A DNA stretch of 64,000 nt from NCBI GenBank assembly GCA_041687435.1, contig JAWLBX010000007.1:103460-167459 (forward strand), written 5' to 3'. Below the pieces are notes generated by a model. The model was given only the letters and a program-made list of their open reading frames with translations, had not been told where the DNA came from and did no database searches. The DNA comes from JACKII01 sp041687435. GTDB lineage: Bacteria; Pseudomonadota; Alphaproteobacteria; Bin95. This document shows positions 55,139 to 62,939 of the stretch, one piece after another. Position 1 is the stretch's first letter; every line of letters starts with the position of its first letter. The translations under genes were made by a program, and so were the position numbers.

Positions 55139-55939
55139 GTGATCGATACTTTCCTTCTCTACGCGCTTGCCGCCGGCATCGGTGTTGCTTTGGTAGCCGC
55201 CCCGCTCGGGTGTTTTGTCGTCTGGCGCGGACTGGCCTTTTTTGGCGATGCGCTGGCGCATTCGGCCCTGCTGGGCCTGGCGTTCGGTATCGGGCTTGGC
55301 ATCGCGCCCGGATTTTCCGTCCTGGGCTTTGCCATCTTATTTGCGCTGGCACTGGCGCTGTTGGAACGCTGCGGCCCTCTGGCCAGCGACACCTTGCTGG
55401 GCATATTGGCACCCAGTGTGTTGGCCGCCGGCATGGTCGCTGCCAGCCTTCTGCCCGGTGCGCGGCTGGACCTGATAGGGGCGCTGTTCGGCGATGTTCT
55501 GGCGGTCGGCCCAACGGATCTTGTTTGGATTTACGGCGGCGGCAGCGTGGTGTTAGCCGGCTTGGCTTGGCTCTGGCGCCCGCTCATCGCCGCCACCGCC
55601 GACGCGGAGGTTGCCGCGGTCGAGGGGGTTGCCGTCGGTCGCCTCAACCTCACGCTATTACTGCTGCTGGCGCTGACCGTGGCGCTGGCGGTCAAGGTCG
55701 TCGGTGTCCTGCTGATCGGGGCGCTGTTGGTGATCCCGGCGGCAGCAGCCCGCACCCTCGCCCGCTCTCCCGAAGCGATGGCCGCGATTGCGGCCAGTAT
55801 CGGCGCCAGTGCTGTCGCATTGGGGCTTGCCGCGTCGTTTGTCTGGGATATCCCAGCCGGCCCGGCTATCGTCCTTGGTGCAGCGCTGCTGTTTGCGGTC
55901 ACGCTTGCCGCTGGCCGTGGCAGGGGAGCTGTTGCCTGA
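55139..55939 (+). CDS. znuB: zinc/manganese-type ABC transporter permease
   Basis: A 266-residue ABC-3 family membrane protein. VALVAAPLGCFVVWRGLAFFGDALAHSALLG near the N-terminus and VVGVLLIGALLVIPAAAARTLARSPEAM in the C-terminal part are the family signature with the EAA-like coupling region. About eight hydrophobic segments are visible. The start is GTG at 55139, which gives MIDTFLLYALAAG. It converges on the DsbA-like gene, 11 bases away. Confidence 0.9.
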   Translation: MIDTFLLYALAAGIGVALVAAPLGCFVVWRGLAFFGDALAHSALLGLAFGIGLGIAPGFSVLGFAILFALALALLERCGPLASDTLLGILAPSVLAAGMVAASLLPGARLDLIGALFGDVLAVGPTDLVWIYGGGSVVLAGLAWLWRPLIAATADAEVAAVEGVAVGRLNLTLLLLLALTVALAVKVVGVLLIGALLVIPAAAARTLARSPEAMAAIAASIGASAVALGLAASFVWDIPAGPAIVLGAALLFAVTLAAGRGRGAVA

Positions 55940-55950
55940 CCGCGGCGGGG

Positions 55951-56553
55951 CTAGGCCGCCAGTGTTCGCTCTACCCAATCGAGCCGATCCTGACCCCAGA
56001 ACAGTTCCCCGTTCACCACATAGGAGGGAATGCCAAACACATCGTTTTTCAGTGCATCCTCTGTGTTTTGCAGAAATTCATCCTCGGTCATCGGATCCTG
56101 CGCCGCCTGCACCAGAATATCGCCCGGCAGCCCGGCCTCGTTGGCAATCGCCTCCAACTCACGCCAGTCGTTGATGTTACGGTCCTGCGCCCAAACTGCC
56201 TGGGGCAGCGCGAACACCAGCTTGCCCGTATCCATGCCAAGCCGGTCGCAAGCCACCGTCATCAACGCCGCGCGGCGTTGACTGACTGGATAGTATTGGG
56301 GCTTCTCGCTCAGCGGCAGGCCATAGAACTCCGCCCAGCGCTGCATCTCCCGCTTGCCGTACTTGCGGTGCAGTTCGCTGCGCGCCGGCGCCTCCTCCTC
56401 GCCCAGCAGGCGGATCATCATTTCGCGCAGGTCCACCGGCCAATAGCGGATGCGCGCGCCAGCCTGCTCCGCTATCTCCTCCAGCCGGTGCTGGGCGAGG
56501 TAGACCCAGGGCGAATTCAGGCAAAAGTAATAGTCGATCTTCTTGTCGCTCAT
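55951..56553 (-). CDS. 2-hydroxychromene-2-carboxylate isomerase / DsbA family protein
   Basis: A 200-residue thioredoxin-fold protein. DYYFCLNSPWVYLA opens it in the manner of HCCA isomerase (aromatic, Ser-Pro), without a CxxC redox motif; FGIPSYVVNGELFWGQDRLDWVERTL is the conserved C-terminal cis-Pro end. These enzymes use glutathione as cofactor for isomerisation of 2-hydroxychromene-2-carboxylate or analogous compounds. The ATG at 56553 follows GGAGGA. It lies 20 bases after the DMT permease stop and may be co-transcribed. Confidence 0.9.
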   Translation of the reverse strand: MSDKKIDYYFCLNSPWVYLAQHRLEEIAEQAGARIRYWPVDLREMMIRLLGEEEAPARSELHRKYGKREMQRWAEFYGLPLSEKPQYYPVSQRRAALMTVACDRLGMDTGKLVFALPQAVWAQDRNINDWRELEAIANEAGLPGDILVQAAQDPMTEDEFLQNTEDALKNDVFGIPSYVVNGELFWGQDRLDWVERTLAA

Positions 56554-56573
56554 GCGCGCAGTCCTCCAGTGGC

Positions 56574-57488
56574 CTATTTCGATTGCAGCAGGACGATGAT
56601 GCCAAGCGCGATCAGCACAACGCCCACCGTCTCCGCCTTGTTCGGGCGTTCCTTGAAGATGAAGTAGGACGAGGCGAATGTGAAGATCAGCTCTATCTGC
56701 CCCAGCGAACGCACATAAGCGACGCTTTGGATCGTCATGGCCGTGAACCAGCAGACAGAGCCCAGCACGCCGGCAATTCCCACCAAGCTTGCGGGTTTCC
56801 AAGCCCTCGCCACCGCCATGGTCTGTCCCGGCTCTTTCCACCGCATATAGGCCAGCATGATCACGGTCTGGAAGATCGTCGCCCACATCAGCGTATAGCC
56901 GGCCTGCATCATGAACGTGTCCGGCCCGCCGCCCAGCGCCAGCGAACCGCCGCGATAGCCGACTGCGGAAACGCCAAACATTGCGCCACTCAACAGGCCT
57001 ATCGCCGCGGTTCTAGAGAAGGTGGCAGCGATCAGCGATGCCGGCCGCAATGTCGTATGTGCGACGGAAATCAGCAGGACGCCGGCAAAGCCGATGAGAA
57101 TGGCGATGCCCGCACCAAGCGACAGAGGATCGGCCAGGAGGACGAAGCCGAAAATGGCGGCCTGAATCGCCTCTGTCTTGGAATAGGCGGTGCCGACCGC
57201 AAAATTGCGGAAACCGAACAGGTAGACCAGCAGAAAGGTCGCCAGAATCTGCGTCAACCCGCCCATGATGACATAGATCACGAACTCCAGGTTCGGCTCC
57301 GGCCAGGGCAGGTTCAGCAGATAGTGCAAGACCAGCACATAGATGACCGCCACTGGCATGCCGTAGCCGAAGCGCACAAAGGTAGCGCCTGTCGTCGACA
57401 ACCTGCCCTTGAGGTGCTTCTGGATCGCGGACCGGACATTCTGCAGGAAAGCGGCCCCAATCGTGACCGGGACCCAAAGCTCAATCAT
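56574..57488 (-). CDS. DMT/EamA family permease
   Basis: A 304-residue protein with ten hydrophobic helices in two five-helix halves; the second half ends SLGQIELIFTFASSYFIFKERPNKAETVGVVLIALG, the EamA closing pattern. Members export amino acids, nucleotides or drugs; the substrate is unknown. A damaged copy of its 3' end lies upstream at 57640-57790, so the locus once held two such genes or has been partly duplicated. The ATG at 57488 has only a weak ribosome site. Confidence 0.88.
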   Translation of the reverse strand: MIELWVPVTIGAAFLQNVRSAIQKHLKGRLSTTGATFVRFGYGMPVAVIYVLVLHYLLNLPWPEPNLEFVIYVIMGGLTQILATFLLVYLFGFRNFAVGTAYSKTEAIQAAIFGFVLLADPLSLGAGIAILIGFAGVLLISVAHTTLRPASLIAATFSRTAAIGLLSGAMFGVSAVGYRGGSLALGGGPDTFMMQAGYTLMWATIFQTVIMLAYMRWKEPGQTMAVARAWKPASLVGIAGVLGSVCWFTAMTIQSVAYVRSLGQIELIFTFASSYFIFKERPNKAETVGVVLIALGIIVLLQSK

Positions 57489-57639
57489 GTTTCTGGAAAC
57501 TTGTCGGAAATCGGAGGCGGATGGCGCACTTTAGGCCTAGGGTGCGCCCGGCGCCAGCGCGGCGATCAGCAAACTGAGCGTCAGGATGCTGAAAACCGGG
57601 TGACCTTCTCCGCGAAAACCGGGCCGTTCGCGCGGAGGA

Positions 57640-57790
57640 ATACAGCACCATGTCCACGGTCTCCGCCTTGTTCGAGCGTTCCTTGAAGATGAAGCGGATG
57701 TGAAGATCAGTTCGATCCGCCCAGCGATCGTAATAGGCAACGCTCTAGATCATCATTGTCGTGAACCAGCAGATCGAGCCCAACACACCT
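57640..57790 (-). pseudogene. decayed fragment of a DMT/EamA permease 3' end
   Basis: The stretch aligns with the 3' part of the intact permease gene (56610-56770, same strand). From 57661 to 57694, 33 of 34 bases match 56631-56664. Then a net loss of 10 bases occurs (TAGGACGAGGCGAATG in the intact copy against CGGATG here), which shifts the frame, and the rest matches with scattered changes through GTGAACCAGCAG. It is a remnant of a paralogue or a partial duplication. The rest of the 335-base gap 57489-57823 shows no gene. Confidence 0.8.
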
Positions 57791-57823
57791 AAAGATAGCA
57801 ATGACCTTGTTGCCCCTAGTTTC

Positions 57824-58555
57824 TTATGATTTCGTAAAAACGAAACCTTCGCGTCGAATTTCCTTGCCCAGGACAGGTAAAAGTTTGAACGATTTTCGGG
57901 GTGTCCGAAAGTCAAAATTCAAGTCATCCGTGAAACCACACGCAGCTGCCATCCCAACCAGCGCGTCCTTACCCATATAATATACACCTACACCAGCAGT
58001 ATTTGCCCCAAGCGACTTAGTAATCGGCGCCAATATTTTACTAGACGTTGATTTGTATAGTAAATATGATGAAATATTTTCGCTCAAATAACTATACAAA
58101 ATATTCTCAAATACAACAAGACAACCACCATCTGACAGAACAGAGTATGCACGTTTTAAGGATTGATTAATCAAATCAATACTATCTTTTACTGATGAAG
58201 AAACCATATGGTGAAGAACATAATTAAGACAGACAACATCGACGGACCGACCGATATCAAAGTCAAGAAATGAACTGTGAACCAAATGCTTACGTTCATG
58301 TGGCGTATTGAGCGAAAGCAAATCCGCAGAAATATCAATGTTATAAACAATAGCATTCGGAAACGCATCTAGCAGAATATCACAAAATGCTCCATTCCCC
58401 CCTCCAAAATCGGCAATGCAAATCTTATCGCTCGCTTCAAATTTTTGCCGCAAATATTGATGCAGGCAACCAAACTCTTTTTCATTTACGTAAACGTTAT
58501 TGAAATTTAAAGATTGGTTTTTGGAAAGAATTTTTTGATCTGTTACTGTTGTCAT
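57824..58555 (-). CDS. AT-rich class I SAM-dependent methyltransferase, probably acquired
   Basis: A 243-residue protein. Motif I is IADFGGGNGAFCDILL, the acidic residue follows in YNIDIS, and VVCLNYVLHHMV is motif IV/post-motif. The ATG at 58555 follows AGAGGA; the longer frame to 58639 is not needed. Composition is unlike anything else here: bases 58021-58080 contain 16 G or C of 60, against 43 of 60 in, for example, 54781-54840 of znuC. It sits between a permease remnant and the exosortase-associated ligase. A role in surface-glycan or O-antigen modification is inferred from position only. Confidence 0.85.
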   Translation of the reverse strand: MTTVTDQKILSKNQSLNFNNVYVNEKEFGCLHQYLRQKFEASDKICIADFGGGNGAFCDILLDAFPNAIVYNIDISADLLSLNTPHERKHLVHSSFLDFDIGRSVDVVCLNYVLHHMVSSSVKDSIDLINQSLKRAYSVLSDGGCLVVFENILYSYLSENISSYLLYKSTSSKILAPITKSLGANTAGVGVYYMGKDALVGMAAACGFTDDLNFDFRTPRKSFKLLPVLGKEIRREGFVFTKS

Positions 58556-58637
58556 GATGTCCTCTGATCGATCTCTCGTAAAATGTTCCGGAAAACCATT
58601 AATCTTGAATGTTTTGCATATGGCACTCTGTGTTTTC

Positions 58638-58666
58638 ACAATACCAAATAAGCCCTAGATATGCAA
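58638..58666 (-). promoter_or_regulatory. possible sigma-70 promoter of the AT-rich methyltransferase
   Basis: On the minus strand, TTGCAT (58666-58661), a 17-base spacer and TATTGT (58643-58638) lie about 83 bases before the methyltransferase start. Boxes and spacing are reasonable, but the whole 241-base gap is AT-rich, which raises the chance of a random match. Confidence 0.35.
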
Positions 58667-58796
58667 CGCTGCACTCCATGAATGACCTCTTGGTTTACCG
58701 GCAATGAGACTATGGTAATCATAAGATATACAAAGCTTAATCACGAATAGTTCATGTCATGGATCCCAGCCCGAAACCGCAAAAAAGAGAACATGA

Positions 58797-60140
58797 TCAC
58801 CCCACCCGGCTTTTGACCAGCCCCGTTGTCGGTTGCCTCTGCCTAACGCTTTCTAAGCGCCCGGCATATTGGGGGAACGTTGGCCGCGAGGCATCCAGCA
58901 TTCTCAACTCACAGGCTCGCGCTGAAATTGTCAGCGCGACGAGGTAATACAACATAGGTTGGAAGGCGACGCCAATGAATGCACCGCCGCTCATGAAAAC
59001 CGCCATGCAGATCATCAGCGCTCGCCCAATATCCGATACCCAAGCCATTTCAGGATTCCGGCGGTTCCTGCGGTAAAGACCCCAGTCCATTTTGACCGTA
59101 GTTAGCAGGATTGCCAGGAAAATCGCAAAGCCAATGTAACCGTGTTCGCCCAACACCTCGAAATAAATACTGTGGAAGGCTCGGGGATAATCGTTGCCCG
59201 GAATATGACCCAGATTGGCAATGTAGGCGACGAACCCGCCGCCAAGCGGATGGCTTTTCACATATTCCCAGGTCCAACCCCAGATCGCCAGCCGATCGGA
59301 GGCTGACTCATCGGACGTTGGCGCCCGGATGGTTTCCATCCGCTGAATCCAATCATCCGTGATAAAGAAAGTCCCGATGGCCAGAACGATCATAAACAGA
59401 ACCGCAAGGCTGATTTTGTACCGCGAATACCACCAGAAGGCCGCGGCCATCACCGCCACCGTGACCAATCCCGTGCGCGCATGCCCGCCCACAGCCGCCA
59501 AGAGGCATGTCCCGATATAGCCGGCGACCGCCAGAGTCGCGATCCAGTTCCGCGGCATTATCAGTGTGTGCTTGCGCAAAAATACTACGAGGACGATCAT
59601 CATCGTCGCATACATGGCAAGCGTGCTGCTCTCGCTCAGGCCGACATTCGATTGGCCAACCAAAGGAACGGCGCCGTAGCCGCCGCCGCCCAATGCAGCC
59701 TTCAGGCCAGCACTCACCACCAGAGGTACGGTGCCGATGGTCAAGACATAGAGGACCGCTTCGATATGAACCCGCGTGCGGATCACCAACGGAATGAAGC
59801 AGGCAAACGCGATTTCCTTGAACGCCCAATCCCACTTCCACCAAGCGGACTCGGGAAATTGCGCGATCGTGGTCGTGAAGGTAATCCAGCCCGCCCACAA
59901 GACCAGCAACGCATGCACTGCGGTAAATTTCGGTAAAGCGCGGCGGTCGATCAGCGCATAGGTTGCAAACGCCAGCAGCGCGAAAACCATGGCGATGGGA
60001 ATCGACTTGAAGAATCCGTAGGACAAAACCTGAGGCTTCAGCAGGCTCGCCCACATATAGCCCAATGTCATGATGAACGGCGCGGAAATGCCAAGGGCGA
60101 TGATCCCCAAGGCAAACAGAAAGAAAAATGCGTCCTTCAT
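58797..60140 (-). CDS. O-antigen ligase family protein, exosortase-A-associated O-glycosylation ligase type
   Basis: A 447-residue membrane protein with about ten helices. The N-terminal FIMTLGYMWASLLKPQVLSYGF and the periplasmic-loop FHSIYFEVLGEHGYIGFAIFL match the putative O-glycosylation ligase linked to exosortase A (TIGR03097) rather than WaaL-type ligases. Such proteins are thought to attach exopolysaccharide or glycans to PEP-CTERM proteins. Its ATG overlaps the stop of the small membrane protein upstream (ATGA). No exosortase gene is in the window, but a PEP-CTERM-like protein is encoded at 8919. Confidence 0.85.
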   Translation of the reverse strand: MKDAFFFLFALGIIALGISAPFIMTLGYMWASLLKPQVLSYGFFKSIPIAMVFALLAFATYALIDRRALPKFTAVHALLVLWAGWITFTTTIAQFPESAWWKWDWAFKEIAFACFIPLVIRTRVHIEAVLYVLTIGTVPLVVSAGLKAALGGGGYGAVPLVGQSNVGLSESSTLAMYATMMIVLVVFLRKHTLIMPRNWIATLAVAGYIGTCLLAAVGGHARTGLVTVAVMAAAFWWYSRYKISLAVLFMIVLAIGTFFITDDWIQRMETIRAPTSDESASDRLAIWGWTWEYVKSHPLGGGFVAYIANLGHIPGNDYPRAFHSIYFEVLGEHGYIGFAIFLAILLTTVKMDWGLYRRNRRNPEMAWVSDIGRALMICMAVFMSGGAFIGVAFQPMLYYLVALTISARACELRMLDASRPTFPQYAGRLESVRQRQPTTGLVKSRVG

Positions 60141-60370
60141 GCCGGCGGATTGTTCCGGAACCGCGGCTGGAACCGTTTCGAACCAACGCGCGGCCGTTCC
60201 TGCCGCTTCCGTTCGGCGACACCCGGACCTTTACCCTCTTTTGTCACTGGCCGATCCCGATTGCGCTCTACCGGCTCGAACCAGGGCAGCGTCCGGTCCA
60301 GCACTACCGCGCGGAACAGGATGTAAGCCAATAACCCATGGCTGACCAGCACTGTCAGAATGTCAATCAT
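60137..60370 (-). CDS. small membrane protein coupled to the ligase, hypothetical
   Basis: A 77-residue protein: one hydrophobic helix (about residues 3-22, VLVSHGLLAYILFRAVV), then LPWFEPVERN and a strongly basic, Pro/Arg-rich tail (ERKRQERPRVGSKR). Its stop overlaps the ligase ATG by 4 bases, so it is very likely expressed. I do not recognise it. It may be an accessory of the exosortase-linked ligase; the tail could bind nucleic acid or lipid phosphates, but that is speculation. The 169-base gap to the next gene shows nothing. Confidence 0.6.
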   Translation of the reverse strand: MIDILTVLVSHGLLAYILFRAVVLDRTLPWFEPVERNRDRPVTKEGKGPGVAERKRQERPRVGSKRFQPRFRNNPPA

Positions 60371-60539
60371 CGTCCAACAATCCCCGTCACGGTTCCACAC
60401 GCAGCAGAACACCGCTGGCAACTACATCCTGCGTGTCCAAAACCGGCAGAACGATAAGCCTAAAAAGCTACCAGACGGCGCACATCCAGCGGTAGTCCTG
60501 CAAGGGATTATGCTTCCAAATGTCCGGCAGTTTACAATT

Positions 60540-62039
60540 CTAATTGCGAGTCCGTGCATACTCCGCCGCGAACTTGCCCGCGCGTTGACCGAACACGGCA
60601 CCACTCATCAGGCCAGTGCCGCCTGGATAGTTTTCGTAGAACAGCCCGCCAACCAATTCGCCCGCCGCATACAAGCCTGGGATTGGCCGGTCGGTGATGT
60701 CCTGAACCTCGTTCTTATCATTGATCTTCACCCCGCCGAACGTAAAGGTGATGCCCGTGGTCGTGACATAGGCAACATAAGGCGGCTTGTCGATCGGCAA
60801 CGCCCAATTGGTCTTGTTCGGGTTAAGTCCCGCCGTCGTCACGCCATCCAGCACCGCGGGGTTGTAATTCTCCGCCGGGCCGCAGGCTGCGTTATAGGCA
60901 TCTATGGTCATCCGCAGCTTGGCCGGATCGATGTCCAGCCCTTCCGCCAGTTCCTCAATGGCGCCGGCCTCGACCTTGGTCACTTCGCGGATGCGGTATT
61001 CGTCGCGCAGGCGGTCCACGGTCTTTGCATCGAAGATCTGCACGGCGGTGCGGTGCGGCTGGCTCATGATCGCCCGGCCGAAGCGCACATAGGTCAGGTT
61101 GCGATAGTCCTCGCCCTCATCCACGAACCGCTCGCCGTTCAGGTTGACCATGATGCCGAGCGGGTAGGAATGTTTCTGGAAGTTGTCCAGAATCCAGCGG
61201 TCGCCATAAGGCGGGGCGGAGATATCCCAGCCGACGGAATGGCAGCCGCTCCAATTGCCATAGGCCTGGGCGCCGATATCCAGCGCCATCTTGATGCCGT
61301 CGCCGGTGTTGTGGCGCGTGCCACGCACCCGGCAGAGATCCCAGCCCGGCCCCAGATAGCGCACCCGCATTTCCGGGTTGCTCTCGAACCCGCCGCAGGC
61401 GAGCACGACGGAACGGGTCGGAATATCCTCATACCCGTCCGGCCCGCGCACGGTAACGCCGCTGATCTTGTAGTCTTGATCCTGAATCAGCTTGGTCGCG
61501 CCGCACTCATAGCGGATTTCGATACCCAGCTTGTCCGCCCGTTCCAGTAGAAAGGTGACGAGGCCGGCGCCGCCGCCCACGGCCTCTATATTCACACCGC
61601 CATAGAACACATGCTTGCCGTCGACCTCGTAGGACTGGCGGCCGTACATCGGGATAAAGCGCACGCCGTTCTCGCGCAACCAGGCCATTGCCGGCCGCGA
61701 TTCGTCGATCAGGATCCAGGCCAGTTCCTCGTTCGCCTGATGATGCGTGACCTTCATCAGAGTGTCATAGAAGAATTGCCGGTCATGGCTCGGCAGGGTG
61801 ATCTTTTCCCGCTCCCCCTCCGACAGGTCCGGCATCACGTCCTGGCAGACATCATCCAGGCCGGTATGGCAGAATCGGAACCCTCCGGCGGTGAAATAGG
61901 AGTTGCCGCCCTTCTCATGCTCCGGCGCTTTTTCCAGAACCAGGACACGGGCGCCGCCAAGGTGGGCATTGATCGCGGCACAGAGGGCAGCATTGCCGGC
62001 GCCGGCAACGACAACATCATAAGGGTCCGTGGTTGGCAT
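60540..62039 (-). CDS. FAD-dependent tricarballylate dehydrogenase-like flavoprotein (TcuA family)
   Basis: A 499-residue flavoprotein of the fumarate-reductase/succinate-dehydrogenase group. YDVVVAGAGNAALCAAINAH binds FAD; LEKAPEHEKGGNSYFTAGGFRF is the second dinucleotide segment; TFTFGGVKIN and GLYAAGELVGGLFYENYPGG carry the active-site region, as in TcuA. It may oxidise tricarballylate or another dicarboxylate or steroid ketone. TcuB and TcuC are not adjacent. The ATG at 62039 is good. Transcribed alone on the minus strand. Confidence 0.88.
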   Translation of the reverse strand: MPTTDPYDVVVAGAGNAALCAAINAHLGGARVLVLEKAPEHEKGGNSYFTAGGFRFCHTGLDDVCQDVMPDLSEGEREKITLPSHDRQFFYDTLMKVTHHQANEELAWILIDESRPAMAWLRENGVRFIPMYGRQSYEVDGKHVFYGGVNIEAVGGGAGLVTFLLERADKLGIEIRYECGATKLIQDQDYKISGVTVRGPDGYEDIPTRSVVLACGGFESNPEMRVRYLGPGWDLCRVRGTRHNTGDGIKMALDIGAQAYGNWSGCHSVGWDISAPPYGDRWILDNFQKHSYPLGIMVNLNGERFVDEGEDYRNLTYVRFGRAIMSQPHRTAVQIFDAKTVDRLRDEYRIREVTKVEAGAIEELAEGLDIDPAKLRMTIDAYNAACGPAENYNPAVLDGVTTAGLNPNKTNWALPIDKPPYVAYVTTTGITFTFGGVKINDKNEVQDITDRPIPGLYAAGELVGGLFYENYPGGTGLMSGAVFGQRAGKFAAEYARTRN

Positions 62040-62285
62040 GAGATGGGCGTTCCATTCTGTCCTGAGTTACAGACCTGCTTGGCAACAGGCGCGATTCCCT
62101 TATTCTAACGTCGCAGGCTGTTCCAGACCAATAGGGCAGCTTGAAGATTTCCGCCGCATGGCCCGGCGGGGTTGTGTTTCCCCATTTGCGACCAATGGCG
62201 AATGGGCGCAGCGCAACCCCGCCTTCGGCTAACGTAGGATAGCGGCGGATGAACCCTTGACCCGACTGTAACCGAGGCATTGACC

Positions 62286-62939
62286 ATGGCTGGCTTCCTG
62301 ATCGTCGACGACCACCCGATGATCCGCGCAGCCCTAGAAACGGCGCTGCTGCGCGCCTACCCGCAAAAGCGGGTATTCCATGCGCCCGATATCGCATCGG
62401 CAGAGGAAGTGCTGACCGAACAGGGCGCGCTGGACCTGGTGCTGTTCGACCTGAATATTCCAGGGGCGGACGGTTTCACCGGGTTGATACGCCTGCGCAA
62501 TGCGTTCCCCCGCGTGCCGGTTCTGGTTGTCACCGGCCATGACGACGCCCCCTACCGGCGGGAGGCGCGGGCAGCCGGTGCTGCGGGCTTCGTTTCCAAG
62601 GCAGACGACACCACAACCATGCTGAAGGCCATTGCCGCGGTAATGGCGGGTGACGGCTTCTGGCCCGATGAAAACGACGCCGGCGCCACCTCCTCTGTCG
62701 CAGACGAGGGCATTGGCAGTGCGCTTGCCTCGCTGACGCCGCAACAATTGCGCGTGCTGGAATTGTTGGGTCAGGGCCTGCTCAACAAACAGATCGCGCA
62801 TGAGCTTGATATCGTCGAATCAACGGTGAAGGCGCATGTGTCGGCGATCCTGCGAAAGCTGAACGTCCATTCCCGCACCCAGGCGGTCCTGCTGGCGCAA
62901 AAGCTGAATTTCAAGCAGCTGGGGCAGAGCGCGCCCTAA
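62286..62939 (+). CDS. LuxR-family response regulator (NarL/FixJ type)
   Basis: A 217-residue regulator. The receiver domain has Asp8/Asp9, the phospho-acceptor Asp55 (LVLFDLNIPG) and Lys105 (VSKADD). The C-terminal HTH (about 152-210, LTPQQLRVLELLGQGLLNKQIAHELDIVESTVKAHV) binds DNA. I use the ATG at 62286; the upstream TTG at 62280 is less likely. It converges on the hybrid kinase with overlapping stop codons, and the pairing of receiver plus hybrid kinase suggests one signalling system, the usual arrangement for NahK-like hybrid kinases. Confidence 0.92.
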   Translation: MAGFLIVDDHPMIRAALETALLRAYPQKRVFHAPDIASAEEVLTEQGALDLVLFDLNIPGADGFTGLIRLRNAFPRVPVLVVTGHDDAPYRREARAAGAAGFVSKADDTTTMLKAIAAVMAGDGFWPDENDAGATSSVADEGIGSALASLTPQQLRVLELLGQGLLNKQIAHELDIVESTVKAHVSAILRKLNVHSRTQAVLLAQKLNFKQLGQSAP

